This document shows positions 11,509 to 24,160 of a DNA stretch of 64,000 nucleotides, piece by piece; within the stretch, counting starts at the first letter, position 1; each line of letters starts with the position of its first letter. Made by a program: the position numbers and the translations under genes. The notes beneath the pieces are model-generated. The model did no database searches, was not told the origin of the DNA, and was given only the letters and a program-made list of their open reading frames with translations. Origin of the DNA: Larix kaempferi (taxonomy: Eukaryota > Streptophyta > Pinopsida > Pinales > Pinaceae); contig BSBM01000050.1 in NCBI GenBank assembly GCA_027924585.1, positions 3,472,001 through 3,536,000 of the forward strand, read 5' to 3'.

Positions 11509-13196
11509 TGTCATAACCCCTCATTGATGATTATTGGATTGAGTTCCTAACCCAATCAATCCCTTGGGTTGAGGAGAAAAATTCATTTACTTGGGTTTAA
11601 TTTTGAAAGTTCAGGCATTAATTAATTAGGAGTTGTTGAATTGATTTTCTTAAAGTTTGATATGCACTTGATGAAAAGTATTTTTCATTAAATAGTTATT
11701 TTTATTTTGAAATAAAGTGGATAATGCTCCACAAGAGTGCCTTAGAGGATAAGGTTGAACAAGAGGTGACTTGCAAGAGAATAAAAGTGAAAGTTACCAA
11801 AGCTATAAAATCAGGAAAAAAGGAAGAAAAGATAGCACAAAACAGAAAGGCAACAAAACTCAGGAAAATCATCATAAAGCAGAAAAGCAAGAAAAAGCAG
11901 GACAAAGCAGAAAAGTAGGATAAGGCAGAAAAGTAGGACAAAGCAAAAAAGCAAGATAAGGTAGAAAAGTAGGAAAAAGAAGGATAGAAAAGAAAAAGCA
12001 GAATAAAGCAAAAGCAAAAGCAAAAAGAAAAATCAAATGTAGAAATCAAAGCAAAGCAGAAAGCAAAGCAAAGTAGAAAGAAAGGCATAAGCTAAAGCAT
12101 AAATCAAAGCAACCTTATCCACTCCATGAGGGCGCATTATCCTATCTTACTTTCTCAACAAGTCACCTCAATATATAAAAGAAGGATTACAACTCCATTT
12201 CACATCTTTTGACAGTTGGAGAATTGGAGTGAGTGCAATTGTGTCTCAGTGACTTGGGAGATGTGCCCCTAGTCCAAGATGGGAGATGTGCCCCTGATTC
12301 CTATGAGAGGATGATGGTATTAATCCATTTTAAATGATATTATTGCATGTCCTGAAGTCTGAACCATTGGAGTATGATCCTATGAAAAAGATTTGATATC
12401 CCTCCATGCAGATCTATGAGTATTTTCCTAGTCTTTCTTGTTGGAGGAACTTGTTCTTGATGTATCTCTTTCCTGAGAAATATCTGATGTGTAAATAAAC
12501 TACTGATGGATGATATGATTGTAATAATGGACCTTTGACTTCAATTCTGAATTTTTATTGAATAAAAATCTAATTCCAATACCTCTTCTTGCACCTAGTC
12601 TAGATTTCTATGAAAATAAACTAGTTTCCAGAACTTGTTTTGTAAATGAATGAATATCAACCCAAATGAAGTGATTTGTATTTATGATGTTAATTAATAT
12701 TCCAAATGACTCATTCCAAGATTAAAATCATAAATTCATGATCCTATCAGGCTGTTTGGGAATTCTTGAATTTGGCCTAGTTGTGCAATCCTGGAAGGCA
12801 ATTTTTCTTGTATGTTTGTGAGACTTCCTCATAACCTTCCCAAACTTTATGGAGAGAAACTATGCTTATAATTGAATTTTATTCAATTATATTTATCATT
12901 CCTAAGAAAAAATACCTCACCATTGGTCTTTAGTCAATGCTTAGTTGAAGTTCTAGTTTGCATATACTGGGGTGCCCAGGAGCCTTGGAGTAGACTGCAA
13001 CCTAGCTGATGTTTGAAAAATTAATGGTCCCATTACATTGTGCAAATGTTCTATCAGTTGGAATGATTCTCATCCCTTCTAGAATCCTTTGATTTTGCCT
13101 TCCTACAGTCAAACTAGTCACCAAAGTTCATTTTTTTCCTCGAGCCTTTTAGGAGAGTTAGAGTACTGTATCATCAACCTTGGTTGGTACATTACA
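11509..13196 (+). repeat. 3' LTR of element A
   Basis: It is 1,688 bp long, from TGTCATAACCCC to GTACATTACA, collinear with 3149-4835. It repeats the purine-rich tract at about 11780-12110. The 5' flank is the polypurine tract and the 3' flank returns to PPR-like sequence. Confidence 0.9.
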
Positions 13197-14540
13197 ATTG
13201 GTTATTCATATATCGGGCCAGCCTATTGAAGCCTTGACATTCTTTAATAAATTAAAATTACCAACTCATTCACTATGGTTAGAGTTTTATCTGCATGTAC
13301 AAATTTATTGGCTCTAGAACAACATAAGGAAATCCATGCTTATGCAATTAGAATTGGATTTTAATGTTATGTTGTTGTGGGCGTTAATCTTGTAGAGATG
13401 GAATGCAATCAAATTTTGTTGTGATAAAACTAAACCCTAACAAATGCAAACGTATGTTGGGAATGAAATGTATAAATCACTTAGTCCACGGTGACTTTAT
13501 GACATTCCACAAGTTGTCAATGACATTAGCATTACTAAGAATCGAATGAAATATTACCACATTATATTCAAAATTATTTACACTAGATATGATTTGAATT
13601 CATAGTCATATAATGCTATCGTTGTTGTTTTTTCTTAGATTGGCTATCCCCACGAAGACTTGACATTATTCAACAAAATGAAATTCTTGGGCATAAAACC
13701 CAATTCAATAGTCATGGTTAATTTTATAACTACATGTGCATATGTACTGGCTCTCAAAAAAAAGTAAGTGGATCCATTTTTATGCTATAGTAAGTGCATT
13801 GAATATGATGTTATCATGGGCAATGCATTTGTAGGCATGTATGCCAATTGTGGATATTTTAGAACTACCTATAAATTGTTTAAAATAATGTGTAAACAAG
13901 ATGTTGGTTTATGGAATGTAATATTTTTTTGTTATTCATAGATTGGGCATCTGTGAAACCTTGACATTCTTAAATTGAATATAAGTCATGAGAATCAAAC
14001 CTAACTCAATCATTGGAGTTTTCTCCTTACATGTGCATATTTTTGTCCTTGGAACACCATTAGAAGGTCCATGGTTATGAATTAATAAGTGCATTTGAAA
14101 ATGATGTTATCATGGGTGATGCACTTGTAAACATGTATGCCAAATGTGGGGATGTTAGCATTATCCATAAATTATTTAAAATATTGTCTAAATGAGACAT
14201 TGGGTTATGGAATGCAATCATTATTGGTTATTCCTAGATAAGGCATCCCCATGGAGCCCTAACATTAAAAAAACAAAAACGAAATTTATGGGCATAAAGC
14301 CCAACTAAATCACCATGGTTAGTGTTCCTCATGCTATGTAGATTTACAATTTGTTTATAAGTTGTTGTGGGAATTGGGCTTATAGAAATGGATTGCAATC
14401 ATTGTTGTTTTGCATAGAAGTATACCCTAACCAAAGTAAACCCTAGTTGAGAATGAAATGTAGTAAGTACTTAGTCCATGCTGACTTGGTGAGGTTCCTC
14501 GAATTGTCAATGGTATGTGTAGTGCCCTATCTTTTTTATG
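13197..14540 (+). pseudogene. PPR-repeat pseudogene, right part, several decayed modules
   Basis: Pieces of PPR helices are visible in short frames: MVRVLSACTNLLALEQHKEI then HAYAIRIGF near 13280-13360, MGNAFVGMYANCGYF near 13815-13860, and MGDALVNMYAKCGDVSI near 14120-14165, followed by HKLFK and GYS. The modules recur at roughly 300-400 bp with linker sequences such as aaccctaacaaa(t)g, so the locus is a tandemly duplicated, decayed PPR gene. All modules contain stops and frameshifts. The plant PLS-type wording (organelle RNA-editing PPR family) is an inference from the MYAKCG motif. Confidence 0.75.
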
Positions 14541-16449
14541 TATGTACATTATCCATTCATAAAGTATAACAAGATCAAGTAATAACATAGGTTGCACTAT
14601 GTATGTTAAGTAGTGCACGTGTGAGAATTATCTATGATAGCCGCATTAGTAACTACCACATTTGCACAAGGCTATTTATAAATTAAAATATATGATGGTT
14701 ATGCATATTTAGAAGGGATTGCATGGGGAACAAAGGTAAATAAGTTATTTATAATTTTTTTTAAATGAACAACTAATTAAATTAACCAAAGGGGTATTAG
14801 TGAGCGAGATATTTGCATGGATGACAAAGGGAGTCGTCCATGCAATTGAAAGAACAACATTTTCATTGGGAAATCAGGGATTCTAATGGTGTGAATGGAG
14901 CTATTGTAGGGGATTGTTGTTTTTTAGGGAGAAAACTGTTACATGTGAGGAAATAAAATTTCTATTGATTATGAATATGTGGTGAGGATATCTCAACGGG
15001 TAGTTAAGGATTTATTGTCCTGGTTTTAGGGATATTGCGAGGGAAGTAGAGAAATCATGATGGCATAGTTTATTTGTAATTATCCTTAACCTAGAAATTG
15101 AATCACAACAAATACACAGAACCCTTATAGTTCAAAAATAACCAAAAGACATTCACCATAATAATAACACCAAGATATAGAGAAAGACCTTTAAGGTAGG
15201 GAAACACCATCAAATACTCCTTATGGAAGGAACTACTCCACACGCCATGCTTCCTACAAAATATAATCGATCCAACATATATCATACAATTATACTCATG
15301 TATATTTATACTTTCTCATGAATATTATATTATAGCCCAAATCGACACTTGTCCGTCCGTGACGATATTTTCATGACGACACTTCAAATGTCGACTATCA
15401 AAACTCACAAAAAAAGAAACTATGGATGGAAGAGCCTTTATTTGAATATATATGCTATGGCCTTATTCATTTAATGATTCCCTGGCACATACAATCTTTG
15501 TAGCTTATTTTGAGTCTAAATCATTGCTAATGATCTATCATCATGTGATTTAAACACATCTTGCATACAATTTACTAGCGATTTTCAACTAAATCTTGAA
15601 ATCGTAGGTTTCCTACAGTTTTTTGGGGATTTACTTAACTGCTTACTTCAAATTTCTAGCAAATTACCCTAAAAATACAAAAAAAACAAATTATAAATAG
15701 GGGTAGTTAGGGTGGTTTGGCTAACCACCCTATCAGTTACAACCTCCTCTTATCCTATCATAACTATCGGCAGTTACTAAAATATCAAGGGAGATAGGCC
15801 ATGAGAGGGACCTTTTTCCCAAGTAGGGCTACGCTGGAGGAATAATCTCATCGCCATCCCCTTTTTCCATGTGCATTGATATCCATTCTGTGATATATCT
15901 GGAGATTGGTTGGGATTGTTGGAGAAGACAAGAAGGAGGCATGGAGTCTTGGTTTCAAGAGGTGTCGAATTAGAGAAGAGGTAGCATTGTAATTGTTTCT
16001 ACTGTTTCAATATAGATTTGACATCTTTTCCTTCCCAAATTTTGAGTTAATTTCATGTTTGATAAATAAATTAGCATTTTATATTGAAAGTTGATTTATA
16101 AACTGATGTTCTTGTTCTTCTTTCAATTCATCAATAATATTTATTATTAACAAATGTGTTTGAGGAAGGTTATCTTTATTAGTTTTGCAGGTTTATGAAT
16201 CTTGGGAAAGTTGGAGAAGATTCAAAGTAGAGCAAGGAGTGGCTTGGATTGACCATCATAAATAAAGTTCATAAATCCTCTCTCCTTAAATCTCTTTTTA
16301 ATTTGAGTCTGTTTGGTCTAAATGTGGTCATACTTGCATGATTATTAGTTTGATTTTCTTGCTAATAGATTTTTCTATGTGAGTCTCCCTACTTTTAGTT
16401 TGTTTGTGATCTCACCCAAGCCATAGGATTGTTTTATGTACAACAAAAA
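14541..16449. other. no gene recognised; possible LTR of the following Ty3 element
   Basis: No coding motif was found. The last few hundred bases before 16450 lie where the 5' LTR of the Tat-like element should be, and a primer-binding-like sequence follows. I could not find its 5' end or a matching 3' copy in the window. An inverted motif (agggtggtttggctaaccaccct) lies at about 15709-15731. Confidence 0.35.
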
Positions 16450-16467
16450 TGGTGCATATGTTGGGGA
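16450..16467 (+). other. putative primer-binding site (tRNA-Asp-like) of Tat-like element
   Basis: The sequence tggtgcatatgttgggga resembles the tRNA-Asp-type site used by many plant Tat/Athila elements, with several mismatches. The gag follows about 2.4 kb downstream, as expected for the long leaders of these elements. The evidence is weak on its own. Confidence 0.3.
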
Positions 16468-18920
16468 TAAACCATCTGCTTTGGGGTTTCTAGATCATTT
16501 TTTTTGGTTTGTTTGATTGTTTTAAGTCTTTTTGAAAGTTTGGATTGGTCTCAGACCTTGGTTAATACCTTGATATTTTATTTTTTGAGTTTTTATTTTT
16601 TATTTTTGAGTCACTTAGGACAAAATCACTTGATATAACACTTACAAAAGTGATTTCCCTTCAAAAATTGTTGTCAACCATCTAAACAGAAGTGATTTAA
16701 TCATTTGTTGTTGTATGTACATTACCAATTTTCTCGTAGGTAGTGTATTTTCTCACACCATGATTGATTAGTAGGGTTTTCTTGAGTTTTTTTGGAAGTG
16801 ATTGAATGTTCTAGGTCATTGCAAAGGCCTCTCATAGTAGGCACTCTGGTTTGTAACCAAGTTTGACTTGTCCTTTTAAATTATTGGGTGAAAGGTTTAT
16901 TGAAAGAGTTCATTTGTTCTAGTTCTTCTCAGTATTTGACCTATTTCGAAATTTTCTGACTACTTATGTCCTATAGAGACCTCTTAGAAGTACTGTGTCT
17001 GATTTGTGATAATTTTTCAATCTGTACTTTTGAATTTTTTTAAGTGAAAAGTTTTGAAAGTAGTCTTTTGCTTTAAACTTATTTTTCTCTTTGAATTTGC
17101 ACTTTTGGTAGTCTTTTGAAGTGGAAGCTCAGAGCATATCCCAGTTGTGTATGACACTGATTTCACTGGATGGGTGCAAAATTAGGCTTTACCAATCCCT
17201 GTAGCTTAGTAAGTCACCTTGCTTGTTTGAGTTTAAGAGTCATCTTGTGTACTTTTCTCAACTTTGCAATCTTGCGTGTGACTGGTCAATCTTGTGTTTG
17301 TGGCCGGTTTCACTAAGTTTGATAAGGATATCATAAGTTCTTTTGCATTTTTTTATTGTGTGGTTTTTCATAGTCAAGTTCTTGTTTCTTATCTAGATAA
17401 AAAAAAACTTGGATCGTTTCCTAAAGCTGAGTTTGATTTTGGTACATTGCAAGTGTCTCTAGTAAATTTGCATTTTGCATTGAAAATGAAAACAAACAAT
17501 TGCATTTGTGTTTTGTTTGTATATCAAGTTTTCATTTAAAAGTATATATTTGCATTGTGCATTGAAAAGTCAAAAATATTTTTCATTTGGTTTGTGTAGT
17601 GTATGTGCATGTCAGATTAATCCCTTATTTGTGTTTTTAGGAGTGAATTTGAATTTGTATACCAATTGAAAGTGGCATTTGTATTCAAAACTAAAACTTC
17701 CATATGTTTATAAATTTGAAATTGATTTTCCTTCAAAGGTAGTTTTCATTCACCTTTAAGATTGAACTTGCATTTAGTGGGTAAAATTCAGTCTCCATTT
17801 GCTTTGCAAATATTAAAACTTGCATAGTGCATTTGAAAATTTGTAGTTGCAATTGAAATCATATCATGCATTTAGAGCTTGCATGTGCATCCAAAGACAT
17901 TGAAAAGTGAAAAGTGCATTTTAGGTGGTTGAGGGTGCTTCATTTTCAATGAAAGAGGGTAAATTGTGCATTAGTTTGCATATCTCTTTAGTTGCACAAG
18001 TTTCCTTCATTTGAAAGTGTTCTCAATTTTTATTTTTCAATAAGCATAATCAAACAAAAAGACTAGGAAGTTTTCTTTTGTAGAAACTCACCTAATAGTC
18101 TAGGGATAATATTTTGGATATAGGTGTTGAGAATTAATCCCTCCAAAATCACATAAGATTAGAAACTAGGAATTCACTAAAGAGAGACAAAATCTATTAA
18201 TAACGCAAAGTACTTTTCGAGAAAGTGCCACTGAAATTGACGTCAAGCAGTAGGTAAAGCTACTCCAAGTGTGCAGATTGTCTCTTGTCTTTTGGTTTAG
18301 TGTGTAAATCCATGTTTAGGAACTAATTAGGCGTGGAAAGTCCTAGGGATGACATCACTACTCATTGACAGTTTTGGGTCTAGGACTTGTGTCCTATGTT
18401 CACTGCCCATTTGCAGAATCTCTTTCCGGCTACTATTCCACCCAACTACTTGGCGTGAAGTGGTAGCCAGAGATGCTTGTCCCAGGCTCCACATAGGTTC
18501 CTGCAAGGGGAATATCTTGCGGCACCTGAGACAGACGTAGACTCTCTGACCCAGCTCCTTGTGGAGGGTATTTTCCGAAGGTAAGTACTTGCAATCTTGG
18601 TGGTTTGTTTCGTGGAGTAGTGTAATCGTCTCTTGATCTTTGTTGATTGGAATTGCGCCCTAATCATCCCAAGATTATCTTCAAAAGACTCATTTTTTTG
18701 GATCTTCAATCTGTGGTATTTAGTTTTCAACAAATAGAAGAGTAGTGTTTCTTTTTGAAATATTTAATAAACTTTCTAGTGTGTGTTTTTTGCTTTATTT
18801 TGTAGATTTCCTCCTTTGAGTCTTTTGCAAGCCACCGTTTCTAATCAATTTTTGCGTTGGTATAGAAGAATTCAAGGACACTCTCTTGAATAGAGGCAAG
18901 TCCCTACGCGTAGGAAAATA
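16468..18920 (+). other. long untranslated leader of a Tat/Athila-like element
   Basis: About 2.4 kb with no coding motif, rich in repeated ttgcattt and cattgaaa words (17290-18010), lies between the putative primer site and gag. The part 18240-18700 is less AT-rich. Long gene-free leaders are usual for this retroelement group. I see no splice or regulatory signal that can be supported. Confidence 0.4.
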
Positions 18921-20970
18921 TTGAATTATAACAGTCTACCCCCTCAGAGGGCAGAGGAAGAAAACCAAGAACAAAACATTGAACAAGAAACTAAAGAAAA
19001 CACCTCTAGTTCTGTTGAATCTAAGTCCTTCTACGAAGGAGGAAATTTTAGTGATGCTAAGGTTCATTTAGATAACCCTCCCCCAGTTGTTTCTTCTCAA
19101 CCAGAGGAGAAATTATATTTTCCATCCATTGAGGATAACATAGATCCTTCAGGCGTTTTGAACCCATCACAGAATCCTAGTTATATCCAAAGAATTGAGT
19201 TTCTATTCCTGGGATGAGTGATCAGTTATCCCAGTGGACCGCTATGGAGAACACTGGTGAAGTGTATGGTCCTAGGGAGGTAACTCCATAGGTTAATACT
19301 ACTCCTATAGGAGGAGTTAGTGTGAATTCATCATCTGTTGTAGGTTATGGATGGAGTCCACCATCTTCAATGATGTTAATGGGAGGACCTTCATATGGTC
19401 GTCAAATTACAAACCCCTTCTATTTTGGGATGAATTTCCCTGGGTTTCTTGTCAATACATACTTCACTTCCTCCTTCATCGACTTATACTACTACTTTAG
19501 GCAGTGGCTCGTTAGTACCTCTCCATAATTTGAACCCTTTTAGTGGACACATGTCCATGCCAAACCCCCTCTGGATTTGGAGATGTTAATGGATCTAGTA
19601 TGCCTTAGATAAGTTTACCTTTCCAATCAATGGGAATTATAGGTACTAGTATCCCCTTTACATGTAAAATTCCACATGGTGGTATATTTGGGCTAGGGTG
19701 CACTAGTACCAGATTTCCCTAGGGGAAGAATACTCCACATGGGAACATCCTTGTTTCTGGGGTACGAGGATCAAATATGGTTAATCCAGTGTTATTTAAT
19801 GCTTTATTGGGTATATATCCTATAGGATGGATGGGGAGCACTTTAGGGGGATTTAATCAACCTTTCGTCCAACCTCAATTAAGTCAAAACTTTGGAAAAT
19901 ACAATATGCTTTTCACCAATGTTAACATGCATCAATGGGCTGCCAATGCTCCCATATCTTGGAACACTATGGCTCAAACAATGTTTCCTTTATTGGACAC
20001 TTTGAATTTTCCTGAATTAACTGATTTAACCAATGATTTGGTCTTACATGACCCTAGGTTGCCACCACTCCCTACTAAGTTACCTTCAAATATTCCAAAA
20101 TTTTAAGGAAAACCTAAGGAATATACGACGTACCACGTGATGAATTTTCATCTTTGGTGTTCATCTAATTCAGTGATGGATGATTCGATTAGATTACAAA
20201 TTTTCCAATGGAATTTAATAGGAACGACAACAAAATGGTATATCGAGTTTCCACATGCTTCTTTCCAAACATTCAATTCAATTGCGATGACAATCCTCAA
20301 TCACATTCAACGTCTAGTTCGTTATGGAATTGGTACTGAATTATTGAATTCATTTCATTAGGATAACCCCACCCACATATTTGACCACATTCATGAATGG
20401 CAGTGGAGACATAGTATGATTAAAGCTTAGATTCCTATTGAGTTTTTAGATGATTAGTTTATTAAGTCATTGCAACCTTGTATTGCAGAAGTTGTGGCTC
20501 TATCGGGGGTACAAAATGAAGATCAAGCCATCATTAAATACCATCAACTGGATTTAGTTTATTCTCAGTCTAGAATGATTTATAAAATCCTACCTAATGC
20601 TCCTCAATCATAGGTTGATTGGAGTCCATTGGACTAAGACGGTACCTAGATCGCATGCCGATGGTGTGTGATTGGTTCAGTGGTCAGTGTTGCAACTCGC
20701 CAAGGTATGCACCTTGTAGGTCAAAATTCACCGGTAGTTGCTTCGAGAAGCACACAAAATCCAAACCCCAACCCTCTCGCGGATGTTCTGTCAGTAGAGG
20801 AAACTGGTTCTAAGGGAAACCAACAGCCCAGAGGGAAAAAGAATAAGACCAAGAAAATTGGGAATAAGGGGAATACAAATGAGAACAATAACAACAACAA
20901 AAACAATAATAATAATGCTGATGGGGCCAAAAAGGAGAAGGGTAAAACGAAATTCCCCTGCTTATTATGA
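18921..20970 (+). pseudogene. gag of Tat/Athila-like Ty3 retrotransposon (decayed)
   Basis: Gag pieces lie in order: a Glu/Ser-rich N-terminus (18921-19217), Met/Gly/Pro-rich linker (19322-20100), and a capsid-type retrotransposon gag domain from about 20107 (YHVMNFHLWCSSNS, IRLQIFQWNLIGTTTKWYIE, TELLNSFH) with stops at 20103, 20359, 20428 and 20455. An Asn/Lys-rich basic tail at 20830-20950 precedes a zinc-knuckle remnant (FPCLL, then a stop). Gag forms the particle that packages the element RNA. Frame 1 holds the main part (19777-20967). The stops rule out function. Confidence 0.75.
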
Positions 20971-21502
20971 AAGGAATATCATTTAACCTACAAGTGACCC
21001 AAGATTGAAATGGCCCAGAAACTGTTGGCGCAACATGAAGGTTCGAAACAACCTGTTGTGTTAACTACCCCATTTCCACAGTCATAGTAATAGATGATTG
21101 CTATTGCCTAGTCTAAACCTATATCCTCGCAAGGGGGAAACCAGGGTGCCTCCTTTCAAGGGGGAAATATTGCCCAAAGTCAATATTTCATGTGTTAATA
21201 GGACGTTAACATCCAGACTAGAAGTAAACCTTATGATACAATTACGTCTATATCCAAAGGAAATGAAACCTCTAAAACTAATGTAGCTTAACCATTAAAC
21301 ATAGAGAATCCAGGGAATGACACTATGCCTAGAATACTGAAAGGTGTTCTGAATAAGGACACCTACAGTCCCAATGCACGTACTTCCCAAAATTATAGCA
21401 TAGTGGAAGATCTAGCAGAAGCTCCTTGTGCAATTTCCACTCTTGAGGTTTTGCACAGTTGTCCAACCCAATGAAGGAACTTACTTTTAGTTTTGGGAGC
21501 AT
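20971..21502 (+). pseudogene. gag C-terminal/zinc-knuckle remnant and linker
   Basis: The frame continues with stops through a knuckle remnant (CHLTYKCPKIEMAQKLL-like words at 20980-21025, partly frameshifted) and a Gln/Gly-rich linker (GGNQGASFQGGN near 21130). No enzyme domain is present in this stretch. Confidence 0.45.
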
Positions 21503-22260
21503 TTGATCCCACAGATAGTTAGGTCATGGCTTTTGATTTTGAAATTTGGAAGGCTCCTCCACCTCCATCACGTGGATTTCCAGATCCAAGTTACATATGG
21601 TAAATCTAATATACATCCTATTGTTGTTGATGAGGGTGCCTCCACTTGTGTAATGTATTTATCATGCTATAAGGATATAGGGTCACCTGAGGTAGTAGCT
21701 CTAGCTACAATGTTGGAGGATTTTGGTGGCCACTTGTTCAAACCTCACGAAATAATCATGGCTCTCCCAATAGAGTTAGGGAGGGGGAAGTCAATGTGGA
21801 AGTATAGTTGGTTGATACTCCACTTGATTATAACCTTTTATTATGGAGAAGTTGGACCCAAGAAATGATGGTGGTAGTAACATCAATATTTTGTATCATT
21901 AAGTTTCCACATAATGGGAAGATTGTCACCAATGATCAATTATCATTTTGTACCAATGGATCCAATCATCAGAATGATACTAACATCCCCCTAGTAAGCC
22001 ATTTCGTGAAGGATTGTGAGAATGTTAGTGTGGATATATATCCTACATTGATGGGAACCTTCAATCTACCCCCACCCAACTTGCACGCAAATATAGCTCT
22101 GGTACGTGCAATATCTATTGTTGTCATGAATTCTGTACCTAAGGTATATAAGTTCAAAACGTCTTATTTTAACGATCCTTTGAAGTTGCGAGCATATGAA
22201 ACTAGATGTAGTTGGTTGTGTCATTGTCTTATCATGGATCTACGCTTGTTGTCGCCATGA
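21503..22260 (+). pseudogene. aspartic protease of Tat/Athila-like element
   Basis: The active-site segment reads IVVDEGASTCVMYLSCYKDI near 21620-21680. D-E-G replaces the more usual D-S/T-G, and the same D-E-G occurs in the second Tat-like copy at 38568. The frame then shifts to PLDYNLLLWRSWTQEMMVVV (near 21815-21875) and FPHNGKIVTNDQLSFC (21908-21953), the typical C-terminal part of this protease family. A trailing segment (DIYPTLMGTFNLPPPNLHAN) follows to about 22170. RT and integrase do not follow; the element is truncated here. Confidence 0.75.
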
Positions 22261-22494
22261 TTTGTTTTCAGTCATGTGTTGAGTCAGTAATATCATGGAT
22301 ATGTAATGTATTGGTCGACATCCATGATTTGAGTCATTTGTTCCGAGCATGGGTATGTTAGCCTCGGGGTTGTTAGACATATTGTTGATGTTTGCTTGCA
22401 GCTCTTGTCCAATTCTCTTTTAGATATCCCTGCAGTATTAATTATTGGTAAAGTGTTTCGGCCATCAGATTCCTTCTGACCTCGTACTTTAGAG

Positions 22495-23552
22495 GGCATC
22501 TATTACACCTCAAATTGTCACACTGTGTACCATTGAGAGTCTTCATGTCATATCACCATGAGAAACATGATGTTTGTGCCTCCTAGGGATGTTAGGACCA
22601 TTTGTCATCATGTTGGTCCCTTCCCTAGTCACACTTGGAAGCAAATCCAACAACTTAGGGGTCAAAAACCACTTGACCTAACCCACTTATTGACCTCCTA
22701 GAGACATTTTTGTGCCTTGCTAGTGGTGCAAGGCACGGAAATTCATCATTTTCGCATTATGCATGCCTATGGGGACACAGATATTACAAAATTTTTGTGC
22801 TTTGCTCAGTTATGGGGGTGCGAAAATCCCTGAATAGCCATTTTCCTTAGATTTTGGATCTTGGATCTCGAGGAGATTTTCATGGAATGAGGTCCCCCTT
22901 TGAATCCTATCTTACATTCCCTCATTGGCATGATTAAGATCCTTGATCCACATCTTCCTCACTTAGATCCATAATATCCTCTTAGTGCTTGGCCTCCCAA
23001 ATCCTATAAGAATAAGGCCATCCATGAGCTAGGGGGGGTGATCTTGGAAACATCAAACCTATGGTCCTGTAATTCTTGGAGAACACTCATGAGGAGGTCA
23101 TCTTGATCTTAAGAGTATTGCAAGGGTGATGAAGGAGAGCTTGGAAAAAGGTGTTGTTGCTTTGGACATCAGTTATAGCACTTTGTATGGCTACTTTAAG
23201 CTTTCTTAATAATAACTTGGCCTATTCTCCCATGTCATGTCTCTTTTATTGATATATGATACGTTATATCAGATCTCGTTGATGCACTCATGTTTGGAAG
23301 GTTGGTTTCTATCTTATGTTGCATGTACACAAGCCTTGGACATCAAGCTTGGAGATGGAGCTTGGACAATCTCGGAATTAAAAGGTAAGATATTTATCTA
23401 TTTCCTTCCATTTTCATATTTGAATACTTGTGCATACTTGATCTAGGAGTTTAGGATTCTATTTGTTTTCTTTCTATCTTGGGAAGGTAATTAAGGACCT
23501 TTTCAATCCCAAGGGGATATCTACCTATCCATAGGAATATTTTCTTAGAACA
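22495..23552 (+). repeat. LTR copy (3' half shared with 32079-32592)
   Basis: The last 515 bp (23038-23552, ending TTCTTAGAACA) match 32079-32592 at roughly 93% by eye. At the second site a primer-binding-like sequence follows, so the shared end is an LTR end. Here TAGAG follows the end (23553-23557) and also occurs at 22490-22494. This could be the 5-bp target duplication of a solo LTR starting at 22495, but that start reads GGCATC rather than TG, so the left border is uncertain. The flank to the right is unrelated minus-strand RNase H sequence. Confidence 0.6.
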
Positions 23553-23720
23553 TAGAGATGGCTCCCAACATCAACTCGATCAAGCCCTATATTCCACAAT
23601 GTTATTAGTGATTGGTCCAAGAGACACTTCACCTAAATTCACTAGTTGGCCAATTGGATCATAGATCGCCCAAGATGCGGAAGTAATGTTCCTAGTGTGA
23701 TGGGAATATATCTCGGAATA
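23553..23720 (-). pseudogene. RNase H relic of a Tat-like element (minus strand)
   Basis: The minus strand reads AIYDPIGQLVNLGEVSLGPI then TNNIVEYRA, the opening strands of an RNase H domain of the kind found as an extra RNase H in plant Tat elements. It stops at the right end of the LTR copy. The neighbouring relic to the right is an integrase C-terminus on the same strand. Confidence 0.55.
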
Positions 23721-23859
23721 GCTTGAAAACATTCGTTCAGGTGATGACATCTATCAATCAAACACAAATCCTAATAAGCAAAATCCAAGACGAATCAATC
23801 ATAAAAGTAGACAACATTCTAAGTTAGCTATAGTACAATAGTTATAAGAGAGACCTTCC

Positions 23860-24160
23860 CAGACCTCAAGTCTAGGAAACGTACCCTTTTAGGTAGATTC
23901 CATTTTTGGACCCTAAGTTGTTTCCATTAAAATATTCCATCTTGTAAGCCCCCTTATTGAGCACTTTCCTGAATATAAGGACCAATCCACATAGAATTGA
24001 ATTTTCTAGACCCTAACTCATCATGCTTTTGGTCGTATACTAACACTAAATATCCCTGAGAGAAGATCCTCGGGCATATTGATTTATCATACTGGGCCTT
24101 GATGCATTTTTTGTTTGCTTCAATGGCAGTAACAACATCCTTCCTATTGGTGACAATTTT
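23860..24160 (-). pseudogene. Ty3 integrase C-terminal relic (minus strand)
   Basis: The minus strand reads AIEANKKCIKAQYDKSICPR, then IFSQGYLVLVYDQKHDELGS and KFNSMWIGPYI. This is the usual end of a plant Ty3 integrase (the WxGPYxV segment that follows a LVLVYD strand). Frameshifts follow. The catalytic core is not seen to the right, where the sequence is non-coding. It is a leftover of an inverted, older element. Confidence 0.65.

Larger units (their letters stand above)
3149..13196 (+). mobile_element. LTR retrotransposon A, about 10 kb, inserted in PPR pseudogene
   Basis: Two long direct repeats (3149-4835 and 11509-13196) start TGTCAT and end TTACA, as LTRs do. A degenerate initiator-Met-tRNA primer-binding site (tggtataaga) follows the left LTR at 4837. 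A polypurine tract (cttgggaggggaggac) ends exactly at the right LTR. PPR sequence stops at the left border and resumes (attggttattc) at the right one; the 5-bp target duplication is not clean (ATAGG/ATTGG is the best guess). The internal part has a gag-like frame and a long unrecognised frame, but no reverse transcriptase, protease or integrase that I can see. It is therefore probably non-autonomous. A solo LTR sits inside at 5834-8610. Confidence 0.85.

Noticed and set aside
17294-17539. 81-codon plus-strand frame in the Tat-like leader
   Set aside because: It is Phe/Val/Leu-rich with no motif, lies in AT-rich leader sequence, and has no support from a related frame in the other leader (36100-36800).
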